DNA of 64,000 bases, taken from the NCBI GenBank assembly GCA_949361645.1, contig OX442420.1, forward strand, positions 3,827,882 to 3,891,881, given 5' to 3'. This stretch comes from Spongilla lacustris. Its lineage: Eukaryota; Porifera; Demospongiae; Spongillida; Spongillidae. Under the pieces are notes generated by a model, which saw only the letters and a program-made list of their open reading frames with translations, was not told where the DNA came from and made no database searches. The translations under genes and the position numbers were made by a program. Numbering within the stretch: position 1 is the stretch's first letter; each line of letters starts with the position of its first letter. Positions 1-15,000 of the stretch are shown here, one piece after another.

Positions 1-3000
1 TGAAGTAAAGCATTATGCTCATTTCTATACAAGGAGTGAAGCTTTATGCTCATTGCTATAAAAGGAGTGAAGCTATGTGCTCATTGCTATACATGGAGTG
101 AAGCTTTATGCTCATTGCTATACATGAAGTGAAGCGTTATGCTCATGCTATACTTGGAGTCAAGCTTTATGCTCAATGCTATACAAGGAGTGAAGCAATA
201 TGCTCATTGCTATACATGGAGTAAAGCTTTATGCTCATTATTATACATGGAGTGAAGCATTATGTTCAATGCTAATCAAGGAGAGAAGTACTATGCTCTT
301 TGCTATACATCGAGTTAAGCTTTATGCTCATTCCTATATATGGAGTGAAGCTTTGTGCTCATTGCAACACATCGAGTGAAGCTTTATGCTCATTGCTATA
401 CATGAAATGAAGCGTCATGCTCCTTGCTATACAAGGAGTGAAGCTTTATGCTCAATGCCATACAAGGAGTGAAGCTACATGCTCATTGCTATACATGGAG
501 TGAAGCTTTATGTCCATTGCTTTACATGGAGTTGATACACAAGGAGTAAAGCTATATGCTTAATGCTTTACATCGAGTGAAGCTTTATGCTCATTGCTAT
601 ACATGAATTTCAGCGTTATGCTCATTGCTATTAGTGGATTTTTATGGTTAATGCTTTACAAGGAGTGAAGCTTTATGCTCATTGCTATACATGTAGTGAA
701 GCTTCATGCTCATTAGTATACATGGAGTGAAGATTGATGCTCATTCCTATACATGGAGTGACACTTTGTGCTCATTGCTATACATGGAGTGAAGCTTTAT
801 GCTCATTGCTATACATATAGTGAAGCTTTAGGCTCAATGCTATACAAGGAGTGAAACTATATGCTCATTGCTATACATGAAGGGAAGCTTTATGCTCAAT
901 GCCATACATGAAGGGAAGTAGTATGCTCAATGCTATACCAGGGGTAAAGTTTATGCTGATAGGTATACATGGATTGAAGCTTTATGCTCAATGTTATTCA
1001 TGAATTGAAGCATTATGCTCATTGCTATACAAGGAGTGAAGCTATATGCTGATTTATATACATGTAGTGAAGCTTTAAGCTCACTACTATACATGGAGTG
1101 AAGCTTGATGTTCATTGCAATAGTTCAAGTGAAGCTTTTTCTCATTGTTACACATGGAGTTAGGCTTTATGCTCATTGATTTACATGGAGTGAAAATTCA
1201 TGCCCTTGCTATACCTGGTGTGAAACGCAATGCTCGGAGTGAAGCTGTATGCTCATTGCTATACATGGAGTGAGGATTTAATTTAAAGGGGAGGGGCCAA
1301 TTTGCATTGGTCCTCCTTGAATGCCCTCTATGGAGTGAAGCATTATGCCCATTGCTATACATGGAGTGATGCTTTATGCTCATACCTATACATGTAGTGA
1401 AGCTTTATGCCATGTGCTATACAAGGGGGAAAGTCTGTGCACATTGCTGTACATGGATTGAAGCTATATGCTCTACCCTATAGATGGAGAGAAGCTTTGT
1501 GCTCATTGCTATAAATGGACTGAAGTAACATGCTCAATGCTATACATGGAGTTAAGCTTTATGCTCATTCCTATACATGAAGTGAAGCTTTGTGCTCATT
1601 GCTATACATGTAGTGAAGCTTTATGCGCATTGCGAAACATGGAGTGAAGCTTTTTTCTCTATGCTATACAAGGAGTGAAGCTATATGCTCATTGCTACAC
1701 ATCGAGTGAAGCTTTATGATCATTGCTATACATGAAATGAAGCGTCATGCTCATTGCTATACATGGAGTGAAGCTTTATGCTCAATACCATACAAGGAGT
1801 GAAGCTACATGCTCAATGCCATACAAGGAGTGAAGCTACATGCTTATTGCTATACATGGAGTGAAGCTTTAAGCTCAATACTACACATGGAATGAAGCTT
1901 TATGCTCAATGCTAATCAAGGAGTGAAGCTTTATGCTCATTGCTATACATGAATTGAAACTATTTGCTCATTGCTATACATGTAGTGAAGCTTTAAGCTC
2001 CTTCCTATACATGGTGTGAAGCTTTGCGCTCATTGTTATACATGGAGTGAAGTTTTATGCTCATTGTTATACATGGAGTGTAGCTTTATGCTCAATGCTT
2101 TACCAGGAGTGAAGCTATACGCTCACTGCTATACAAGGAGTGAAGCGATATGTTCATTGCAGTACTTGAAGTGAAGCATTATGCTCATTTCTATACAAGG
2201 AGTGAAGTTTTATGCTCATTGCTATATAAGGAGTGAAGCTATTTGTTCATTGCTATACATGGAGTGAAGCTTTATGCTCATTGCTATACATGAAGTGAAG
2301 CGTTATGATCATTGCTATATATGGAGTCAAGCTCCAGGCTCAATGCTATACAAGGAGTGACGCTATATGCTCATTGCAAGACATGGAGTAAAGCTTTTTG
2401 CTCATTACTACACATGGAATGAAGCTTTATGCTCAATGCTAAACAAGGAGTGAAGCTTTATGCTCATTGCTGTACATGAATTGATGCGTTATGCTCATTG
2501 CTATACAAGGAGTGAAGCTATATGCTCATTGCTATACATGTAGTGAAGCTTTAAGCTCCTTCCTATACATGGTGTGAAACTTTGCGATCATTGTTATACA
2601 TGGAGTGAAGTTTTATGCTCATTGCTATACATGGAGTGAAGCTTTATGCTCAATGCTTCACCAGGAGTGAAGTTATGCGGTCATTGCTATCCAAGGAGTG
2701 ACGCGATATGTTCATTGCAGTACATGAAGTGAAGCATTATGCTCATTTCTATACAAGGAGTGAAGCTTTATGCTCATTGCTATAAAAGGAGTGAAGCTAT
2801 GTGCTCATTGCTATACATGTAGTGAAGCTTTAAGCTCCTTCCTATACATGGTGTGAAACTTTGCGATCATTGTTATACATGGAGTGAAGTTTTATGCTCA
2901 TTGCTATACATGGAGTGAAGCTTTCTGCTCAATGCTTTACCAGGAGTGAAGTTATACGGTCATTGCTATCCAAGGAGTGACGCGATATGTTCATTGCAGT

Positions 3001-6000
3001 ACATGAAGTGCAGCATTATGCTCATTTCTATACAAGGAGTGAAGCTTTATGCTCATTGCTATAAAAGGAGTGAAGCTATGTGCTCATTGTTATACATGGA
3101 GTGAAGCTTTATGCATATTGCTGTACATGAAGTGAAGCGTTATGCTCATTGCTATACATATAGTCAATCTCCGGGCTCAATGCTATACAAGGAGTGAAGC
3201 TATATGCTCATTGCTATACATGGAGTAAAGCTTAATGCTCATTACTATACATGGAGTGAAGCACTATGTTCAAGGCTAATCAAGAAGAGAAGCACTATGC
3301 TCTTTGTTATACATGGAGTTGCTTTATGCTCATTCCTATACATGGAGTGAAGCTTTGTGCTCATTGCTATACATGTAGTGATGCTTTAAGCTCCTTCCGA
3401 TACACGGTGTGAAGCTTTGCGCTCAATGCTATACATGGAGTGAAGCTTTATGCTCAATGCTTTACCAGGAGTGAAGCTTTATGCTCAATGCTATACAAGG
3501 AAAGACGCTATATTATCATTGCTATACATGTAGTGAAGCTTTAATCTCATTACTATACATGGCGTGAAGCTCTATGCCCATTGCTATAATTGGAGTGAAG
3601 GTTTTTCTCATTGTTACACATGGAGTGAGGCTTTATGCTCATTCATTTACATGGAGTGAAATTTATGCTGATTTCTATACCTGGTGTGAAGCGTATTGCT
3701 CGGAGTGTAGCTATATGCTCATTGCTATACATGGAGTGATGCTTTATGCTCATACTTATACATGGAGTGAAGCTTTATGCTCAATGCTATACCAGGGGTA
3801 AGTTTATGCTGATAGCTATACATGGATTGAAGCTTTATGCTCAATGTTATTCATGAATTGAAGCATTATGCTCATTGCTATACAAGGAGTGAAGCTATAT
3901 GCTCATTTATATACATGTAGTGAAGCTTTAAGCTCACTACTATACATGGAGTGAAGCTATATGTTCATTGCAATAGTTGAAGTGAAGCTTTTTCTCATTG
4001 TTACACATGGAGTTAGGCTATATGCTCATTGTTTTACATGGAGTGAAAATTTATGCCCTTGCTATACCTGGAGTGAAGCGTAATGCTCGGAGTGAAGCTG
4101 TATGCTCATTGCTATACATGGAGTGAGGTTTTATGCGCATTTCTGTATATGGAGTGAAGCATTATGCCCATTGCTATACATGGAGTGATGCTATATGCTC
4201 ATACCTATACATGTAGGGAAGCTATGCGCTCAGTGATATACAAGGGGGAAAGTCTATGCACATTGCTATACATGGAGTGAAGCTATATGCTCTATCCTAT
4301 AGATGGAGAGAAGCTTTGTGCTCATTGCTATAAATGGACTGAAGTAACATGCTCAATGCTATACATGGAGTTAAGCTATATGCTCATTCCTATACATGAA
4401 GTGAAGCTTTGTGCTCATTGCTATACATGGAGTGAAGCTTTATGCGCATTGCGAAACATGGAGTGAAGCTTTTTTCTCTATGCTATACATAGAGTGAAGC
4501 AATATGCTCATTGCTACACATCGAGTGATGCTTTATGATCATTGCTAAACATGAAATGAAGCGTCATGCTCATTGCTATACATGGAGTGTAGCTTTATGC
4601 TCAATGCCATACAAAGAGTGAAGCTACATGCTCATTGCTACATATGGAGTGAAGCTTTAAGCTCAATACTACACATGGAATGAAGCTTTCTGCTGAATGC
4701 TAATCAAGGAGTGAAGCTTTATGCTCATTGCTATACATGCCTTGAAGCTATATGCTCATTGCTATACATGTAGTGAAGCTTTAAGCTCCTTCCTATACAT
4801 GGTGTGAAGCTTTGCACTCATTCTTATACATGGAGTGAAGTTTTATGCTCATTGCTATAAATGGAGTGAAGCTTTATGCTCTATGCTTTACCAGGAGTGA
4901 AGCTTTTCGCTCATTGCTATACAAGGAGTGAAGCGATATGTTCATTGCAGTACATGAAGTGAAGCATTATGCTCATTTCTATACAAGGAGTGAAGCTTTA
5001 TGCTCATTGCTATATACGGAGTGAAGCTACGTGTTCATTGCTATACATGGAGTGAAGCTTTATGCTCATTGCTATACATGAAGTGAAGCGTTATTCTCAT
5101 TGCTATACATGGAGTCAAGCTCCAGGCTCAATGCTATACAAGGAGTGAAGCTATATGCTCATTTCTATACATGGAGTAAAGCTTTATGCTCATTACTATA
5201 CTTGGAGTGAAGCATTATGTTCAATGCTAATCAAGGAGAGAAGTACTATGCTCTTTGCTATACATGGAGTTAAGCTTTATGCTCATTCCTATACATGGAG
5301 TGAAGCTTTGTGCTCATTGCTATACATGGAGTGAAGCTTTATGCTCAATTCCATACAAGGAGTGACGCTACATGCTCATTGCTATACATGGAGTGAAGCT
5401 TTAAGCTCAAAACTACACATGGAATGAAGCTTTATGCTCAATGCTAAACAAGGAGTGAAGCTTTATGCTCATTGCTATACATGAATTGAAGCATTATGCT
5501 CATTGCTATACAATGAGTGAAGCTATATGCTCATTGCTATACATGTAGTGAAGCTTTAAGCTCCTTCCTATACATGGTGTGAAGTTTTTCGCTCATTGTT
5601 ATACATGGAGTGAAGTTTTATGCTCATTGCTATACATGGAGTGAGGCTTTATGCTCAATGCTTTACCAGGAGTGAAGCTATACTTACGCTCATTGCTATA
5701 CAAGGAGTGAAGCGATATGTTCATTACAGTACTTGAAGTGAAGCATTATGCTCATTTCTATACAAGGAGTGAAGCTTTATGCTCATTGCTATATAAGGAG
5801 TGAAGCTATGTACATTGCTATACATGGAGTGAAGCTTTATGAATATTGCTATATATGAAGTGAAGCGTTATGCTCATTGCTATACATGGAGTCAAGCTCC
5901 AGGCTCAATGCTATACAAGGAGTGAAGCTATATGCTCATTACTATACATGGAGTAAAGCTTTATGCTCATTACTATACTTGGAGTGAAGCATTATGTTCA

Positions 6001-9000
6001 ATGCTAATCAAGGAGAGAAGTACTATGCTCATTGCTATACATGGAGTTAAGCTTTATGCTCATTCCTATACATGGAGTGAAGCTTTGTGCTCATTGCTAT
6101 ACATGGAGTGAAGCTTTATGCTCAATACTACACATGGAATGAAGCTTTATGCTCAATGCTAAACAAGGAGTGAAGCTTTATGCTCATTTCTATACATGAA
6201 TTGAAGCTATATGCTCATTGCTATACATGTAGTAAAGCTTTAAGCTCCTTCCTATACATGGTGTGAAGCTTTGTGCTCATTGCTATACATGTAGTGATGC
6301 TTTAAGCTCCTTCCTATACATGGTGTGAAGCTTTGCGCTCAATGCTATACATGGAGTGAAGCTTTATGCTCAATGCTTTACCAGGAGTGAAGCTTTATGC
6401 TCAATGCTATACATGGAAAGACGCTATATTATCATTGCTATACATGTAGTGATGATTTAATCTCATTACTATACATGGAGTGAAGCTTTACGCCCATTGC
6501 TATAATTGGAGTGAAGGTTTTTCTCATTGTTACACATGGAGTGAGGCTTTATGCTCATTCATTTACGTGGAGTGAAATTTATTCTTATTGCTATACCTGG
6601 TGTAAAGCGTAATGCTCGGAGTGTAGCTATATGCTCATTGCTATACATGGAGTGAAGTTTTATGCTCATTGCTATTCATGGATTGAAGCTTTATGCCCAT
6701 TGCTATACATGGAGTTGATACACATGGAGTGAAGCTATATGCTCGTTTCTTTATATGGAGTGAAGCTTTATGCTCAATGCTATATAAGGAGTGATGCTAT
6801 ATGCTCATTGCCATACATAGAGTGATGCTTTATGCTCATACCTATACATGGAATGAAGCTTTATGCTCAATGCTATACCAGGGGTAAAGTTTATGCTGAT
6901 AGCTATACAAGGATTGAAGATTTATGCTCAATGTTATTCATGAATTGAAGCATTATGCTCATTGCTATACAAGGAGTGAAGCTATATGCTCATTTATATA
7001 CATGTAGTGAAGCTTTAAGCTCACTACTATACATGGAGTGAAGCTTTATGTTCATTGCAATAGTTGAAGTGAAGCTTTTACTCATTGTTACACATGGAGT
7101 TAGGCTTTATGCTCATTCATTTACATGGAGTGAAAATTTATCTCATTGCTATACCTGGTGTGAAGCGTAATGCTCGGAGTGAAGCTGTATGCTCATTGCT
7201 ATACATGGAGTGAGGTTTTATGCGCATTGCTATATATGGAGTGAAGCATTATGCCCATTGCTATACATGGAGTGATGCTTTATGCTCATACCTATACATG
7301 TAGTGAAGCTTTGTGCTCAGTGCTATACAAGGGGGAATGTCTATGCACATTGCTATACATGGAGTGAAGCTATATGCTCTATCCTATAGAAGGAGAGAAG
7401 CTTTGTGCTCGTTGCTATAAATGGACTGAAGTAACATGCTTAATGCTATACATGGAGTTAAGCTTTATGCTCATTCCTATACATGAAGTGAAGCTTTGTG
7501 CTCATTGCTATACATGGAGTGAAGCTTTATGCGCATTGCGAAACTTGGAGTGAAGCTTATTTCTCTATTCTATACAAGGAGTGAAGCTATATGCTCATTG
7601 CTACACATCGAGTAAAGCTTTATGCTCATTGCTGTACATGAATTGAAGCGTTATGCTCATTGCTATACACGGAGTGAAGCTATATGCTCATTGCTATACA
7701 TGTAGTAAAGCTTTAAGCTCCTTCCTATACATCGTGTGAAGCTTTACGCTCATTGTTATACATGGAGTGTAGTTTTATGCTCATTTCTATACATGAAATG
7801 AAGCGTCATGCTCATTGCTATACATGGAGTGAAGCTTTATGCTCAATGCCATACAAGGAGTGAAGCTACATGCTCATTGCTATACATGGAGTGAAGCTTT
7901 AAGCTCAATACTACACATGGAATGAAGCTTTCTACTCAATGCTATACAAGGAGTGAAGCTTTATGCTCATTGCTATACATGAATTGAAGCTATATGCTCA
8001 TTGCTATACATTTAGTTAAGCTTTAAGCTCCTTCCTTTACATGGTGTGAAGCTTTGCGCTCATTGTTATACATGGAGTGAAGTTTTATGCTCATTGCTAT
8101 AAATGGAGTGAAGCTTTATGCTCAATGCTTTACTAGGAGTGAAGCTATACGCTCATTGCTATACAAGGAGTGAAGCGATATGTTCATTGCAGTACATGAA
8201 GTGAAGCATTATGCTCATTTCTATACAAGGAGTGAAGCTTTATGCTCATTGCTATATAAGGAGTGAAGCTATGTGTTCATTGCTATACATGGAGTGAAGC
8301 TTTATTCTCATTGCTATACATGAAGTGAAGCGTTATGCTCATTGCTATACATGAAGTCAAGCTCCAGGCTCAATGCTATATGCTATATGCTCAATGCTAT
8401 ATGCTCGTTTCTTTACATGGAGTGAAGCTTTATGCTCAATGCTATATAAGGAGTGAAGCTATATGCTCATTGCTATACATGAAGTAAAGCTTTATGCTCT
8501 TTACTATACATGGAGTGAAGCATTATGTTCAATGCTAATCAAGGAGAGAAGTACTATGCTCTTTGCTATACATGGAGTTAAGTTTTATGCTCATTCCTAT
8601 ACATGGAGTGAAGCTTTGTGCTAATTGCTATACATAGAGTGAAGCTTCATGCTCAATTCCATACAAGGAGTGAAGCTACATGCTCCTTGCTATACAAGGA
8701 GTGAAGCTTTAAGCTCAATACTACACTTGGAATGAAGCTTTATGCTCAATGCTAAACAAGGAGTGAAGCTTTATGCTCATTGCTGTACATGAATTGAAGC
8801 GTTATGCTCATTGCTATACAAGGAGTGAAGCTATATGCTCATTGCTATACATGTAGTGAAGCTTTAAGCTCCTTCCTATACATGGTGTGAAGCTTTGCGC
8901 TCATTGTTATACATGGAGTGAAGTTTTATGCTCATTGCTATACATGGAGTGAAGCTTTATGCTCAATGCTTTACCAGGAGTGAAGTTATACACTCATTGC

Positions 9001-12000
9001 TATACAAGGAGTGAAGCAATATGTTCATTGCAGTACATGAAGTGAAGCATTATGCTCATTTCTATACAAGGAGTGAAGCTTTACTGTCAATGCTATACAA
9101 GGAGTGAAGCTATATGCTCATTGCTAGACATGGAGTAAAGCTTTATGCTCATTACTATACATGGAGTGAAGCATTATGTTCAATGCTAATCAAGGAGAGA
9201 AGTACTATGCTCTTTGCTATACATGGAGTTAAACTTTATGCACATTCCTGTACATGGAGTAAAGCTTTGTGCTCATTACTATACATGGAGTGAAGCTTTA
9301 TGCTCAATGCCATACAAGGAGTGAAGCTACATGCTCATTGCTATACATGGAGTGAAGCTTTAAGCTCAATACTACACATGGAAAGAAGCTTCATGACACG
9401 TTATGCTCATTGCTTTACATGGAGTGAAGCTTTAGGCTCAATGCTATACAAGGAGTGAAGCTTTGTGCTCATTGCTATAAATGGAGTTAAGCTTTATGCT
9501 CATTACTATACATGGAGTGAGGCTTTATGATCATTGCTACACAAGGAGTGAGGCTGTTTGCTCGTTGCTTTAAACGGAGCGAAGTAATACAATCAATGCT
9601 ATATAATGAGTTAAGCTATATGCTCAGTGTTATACAAGGATTGAAGCTATTTGCTCATTGCTATACATGGAGGCTTTTTGCTCATACTTATACATGGAGT
9701 GAAGCTTTATGCTCATTGCTATACAAGGGGTAAATTTCATGCTCATTGCTAAGTAAAGGAGAAAGTTCATGCTCATTGCTACACATGGAATGAAGCTTCA
9801 TGCTCATTGTTATACATGAATTGAAGCTTTATGCTCATTGCTATACATGTGGTAAAGCTTTATGCTGATTACAATACATGGAGTGAAGCTTTGTGCTCAT
9901 TGCTGTGCATGGAGTGAAGCTTTGTGCTCATTGCTATAAAAGGAGTGAAGTAATATGTTCATTGCTATACATGGAGTGTAGCTTTTTGCTCAATCCTATA
10001 CATGAAGTGAAGTTTTGTGCTGATTGCTTAACATGGAGTAAGGCTTTATGCTCGTTACTATACATGAAGTGAAGCTTTATGCTCAATGCTATACATGGAG
10101 TGAAGCCATATGCTCGTTGCTAAACGAGGAGTTAAGCTTTATGCTCAATGCTATACAAGGAGTGAAGCAATATCCTCCTTGCTATACATCGAGTGAAGCT
10201 TTATGCTCATTGCTATAAATAAAATGAAGCGTTATGCTCATTGCTATAAATAAAATGAAGCGTTATGCTCATTGCTATACATGGAGTGAAGCTTTATGCT
10301 CAATGCTATACAAGGAGTGAAGCTTTCTGCTCATTGCTACGCATGGAGTGAAGCTTTACGCTCTATCCTGTACATGGAGTGAAGCTTTGTGCTCATTGCT
10401 ATAAATGGAGTGATGTAATATGCTCAATGCTACACATGGAGTGACGCTTTATTCTCAATCCTATACATGAAGTGAAGGTTTGTGCTCATTGCTATACATG
10501 GAGTGAAGCTTTATGCTCAATGCTATACATGGAGTGAAGCTTTATGCTCAATGCTATACAAGGAGTTAAGCTATATGCTCATTGCTATACGTGGAGTTAA
10601 GCTTTATGCTCATTGCTATACATGCAAGGAGTGAAGCTATATCCTCATTGTTATACATCTAGTGAAGCTATGCGCTTATTGTTATAAATGGAGTGAACCT
10701 TTAAGCTCATTGCTATACATGGAGTGAGGCTTTATGCTCATTGCTATACATGGAGTGAAGCTTTAGGCTCAATGCTATTCAAGGATTGAAGCTATATGCT
10801 CCTTGCTATACATGGAGTGAAGCTTTAATCTCATTACTATACATGGAGTGAAGCTTTGTGCTCATTTTTATACATGGAGTGAAGCTTTATGCTCATTGCT
10901 ATACATAGATTGAAGCTACATGCTCAGTGCTACACAAGGAGTGAAGCTATATGCTCACAGCTATACAAGTAGTGAAGCTATATGTTTATTGCTGTACATT
11001 GAGTGAAGCATTATGCTCATTTCTATACATGGTGTGAAGCATTGTGCTTATTGCGATACAAGGAGTGAAGCTATTTGCTCATTGCTATACATTGAGTGAA
11101 GCTTTTTGCTCATTGCAATGCATGAAGTGAAGCGTTATGCTCATTGCTATACATGGAATGAAGCTGTAGGCTCAATGCTATAAAAGGAGTGAATCTATAT
11201 GCTCATTGCTTTACATGTAGTGAAGCTTTAAGCTCATTACTATACATGGAGTGAAGCTTTATGCCCATTTCTATAGTTGGAGGGAAGCTTTTTCTCATTG
11301 TTACACATGGAGTGAGGTTTTATGCTGATTCATTTACATGGAGTGAAAACTTATGCTCATTGCTTTACGTAATGCTCATTGCTACACATGGAGGGAAGCT
11401 TTATGCTCATTGCTATACATGGAGTGAAGCTTTATGCTCATTGCTTTACATGGAGTGATAATTTATGCCCATTGCTATACATGGAGTGGATACACATGGA
11501 GTGAAGCTATATGCTCGTTGTTTTACATGGAGTGAAGCATCATGCTCAATGCTCTAAATGGAGTGATGCTATATGCTCATACCTATACGTCGAGTGAAGC
11601 TTTATGCTCAATGCTATACAGGGGGGAAAGCTTTATGCTCATTGCCATACATGGATTGAAGCTTTAACCTCAATGTTGTTCATGAATTGAAGCTTTATGC
11701 TCATTGCTATACTTGGAGTGAAGCTTTATACCCATTGCTACGCATGGAGTGAAGCTTTAGGCTCAATACTATACGTGGAGTGAAGCTTTATGCTCATTAC
11801 TCTACATGTAGTGAAGCTTTATGCCCATTGCTATAGTTGGAGTGAAGCTTTTTCTCATTGTTACACTTGTAGTGAGGCTTTATGCTCATTCATTTACATG
11901 TAGTGACAATTTATGCTCATTGCTATACCTGGTGTGAAGCGTAATGCTCGGAGTGAAGCTTTCTGTTCATTGCTATACATGGAGTGAAGTTTTATGCTCA

Positions 12001-15000
12001 TTGCTATTCATGGAGTGAAGCTTTATATCCATTGCTATACATGGAGTTGATACACATAGAAGAGTGAAGCTATATGCTCATTGCTTTACACGGAGTGAAG
12101 CTTCATGCTCATTGCTATACATTGAGTGAAGCTTTATGCTCATTGCTTTACACGGAGTGAGGCTTCATGCTCAATGCTATACATGGAGTGATGCTTTATG
12201 CTCATACCTATACATGGAGTGACGGATTGTGCTCAATGCTATACATGGAGTGAAGCTTTATGCTCATTGCTATACCAGATGTGACGCGTTATGCTCATTG
12301 CTTTACTTGGATTGAAGCTTTGGGCTCAATGCTATACAAGGAGTGAAGCATTGTCCTCATTTCTATCAATGGGGTTAAGCTTTATGCTAATTACTATACA
12401 TGGAGTGAGGCTGCTTGCTCATTGCTTTAAACGGAGCGAAGTTATACACTCATTGCTATACATCGAGTGAAGCTTTATGCTCATTGCTATAAATGAAATG
12501 AAGCGTTATGCTCATTGCTATACATGGATTGAAGCTATATGCTGAATGCTATACAAGGAGTGAAGCTTTGTGCTCATTGCTACGCATGGAGTGAAGCTTT
12601 ACACTCTATCCTGTACATGGAGTGAAGCTTTGTGCTCATTGCTATAAATGGAGTAAAGTAATATGCTCATTGCTATATATGGAGTGAAGCTTTATGCTCA
12701 ATCCTACACAAGAAGTGAAGCTTTGTGCTCATTGCTATACATGAAGTGAAGCTTTATGCTCATTGCTATGCATGGAGTGAAGCTTTATGCTCAATGCTAT
12801 ACAAGGAGTGAAGCTATATGGTCATTGCTATACGTGGAGTTAAGCTTTATGCTCAATGCTATACAAGATGTGAAGCTATATCTTCATTGCTATACATCGA
12901 GTGAAGCCTTGCGCTAATTGTTATAATTGGAGTGAAGCTTTAAGCTCATTGCTATACATGGAGTGAAGCTTTATGCTCAATGCTATACTAGGAGTGATGC
13001 TTTATGCTCATTGCTATACATGAAGTGACGCGTTATGCTCATTGCTATATATGGAGTGAAACTTTAGGCTCAATGCTATACAAGGTGTGAAGCTATATGC
13101 TCATTGCTATACATGGAGTGAAGCTTTAAGCTCATTACTATACATGGAGTGAAGCTTTGCGCTCATTGTTATACATGGAGTGAAGCTTTATGCTCATTGC
13201 TATACATAGAGTGAAGCTATATGCTCAATGCTACACAAGTAGTGAAGCTTTATGCTCATTGCTATACAAGAAGTGAAGCTATATGTTCATTGCTGTACAT
13301 TGAGTGAAGCATTATGCTCATTTCTATACATGGAGTGGATACACATGGAGTGAAGCTATATGCTCGTTGCTTTACATGGAGTGAAGCTTCATGCTCTATG
13401 CTCTACATGGAGTGATGCTTTTTTCTCATACCTATACATCGAGTGAAGCTTTATGCTCAATGCTATACAAGTGGGAAGGCTTTATGCTCATTGCTATACA
13501 TGGATTGAAGCTTTATGCTCATTGTTATACATGAATTGAAGCATTATGCTCATTGCTATACATGGTGTAAAGCTTTATGCTCTAATATTATACATGGAGT
13601 GAAGCTTTATGCTCATTGCTACGCATGGAGTGAGGCTTTATGATCATTGCTTCACAAGAAGTGAGGCTATTTGCTCGTTGCTTTGAAAGGAGTGAAGTAG
13701 TACACTTATTGCTATCATGGAGTGAAGCTATATGCTCAATGTTATACAAGGAGTGATGCTATATGCTCACTGCTATACGTGGAGTGAAGCTTTATGCTCA
13801 TTGCTATCCATGGAGTGACGCTTTTTGCTGATTGCTATACATGGAGTGAAGCTATATGCTCATTGCTACACAAGGGTAAGATTTTTTTTCGTTGCTTTAC
13901 ATGGAGTGAAATTATATGCTCACTACTATATATGGAGTGTGCTTTATGCTCATTCCTGTACATTGAGTGAATCTTTGTGCCCATTGCTATACATGGGGTG
14001 ATGCTTTATGCTCATTGCTATACATGGAGTGATGCTTTATGCTCAATGCTATGCAATGAGTGAAGTTACATGCTCATTGCTACACGTGGAGTTACGCTTT
14101 ATGCTCAATGCTATACAAGGAGTGAAGCTATATGCTCATTGCTATGCGTGGAGTTACACTTTATGCTCAATGTTATACAAGGAGTGAAGCTATATCCTCA
14201 TTGCAATACATCAAGTGAAGCTTTATGCTCATTGCTATAAATGAAATGAAGCGTTCTGCTCATTGCTATACATGGAGTGACGCTTTATGCTCAATGCTAT
14301 ACAAGGAGTGAAGCTATATGCTCATTGCTATACATTGAGTGATGCTTTATGCTCATTACTATACATGGAGTGAAGCTTTATGTTTAATACGATACAAGAA
14401 GTGAAGTATTATGCTCTTTACTATACATGGAGTGAAGTTTTATGCTCATTCCTATACATGGAGTGAAGCTTTGCGTTCATTGTTATACATGGAGTGAAGC
14501 TTTAAGCTCATTGCTATACATGGAGTGAAGCTATATGCTCAATGCTACACTAGGAGTGAAGCTATATGCTCCTTGCTATACAAGGAGTAAAGCTATATGT
14601 TCATTGCTGTACATTGAGTGAAGCATTATGCTTTTTTCTATACAAGGAGTGATGCTATGTGCTCATTGCTATACATGGAGTGAAGCTTTATGCTCATTGC
14701 TATACCTGAAGTGACGCATTATGCTCATTGCTTTACTTGGAGTGAAGCTTTGGGCTCAATGCTATACAAGGAGTGAAGCTTTGTCCTCATTTCTATCAAT
14801 GGGGTTAAGCTTTATGCTAATTACTATACATGGATTGAGGCTTTATTATCATTGCTACACATGGAGTGAGGCTGTTTGCTCATTGCTTTAAACGGAGCGA
14901 AGTTATACACTCATTGCTATACATCGAGTGAAGCTTTATGCTCATTGCTATAAATGAAATGAAGCGTTATGCTCATTGCTATACATGGATTGAAGCTTTA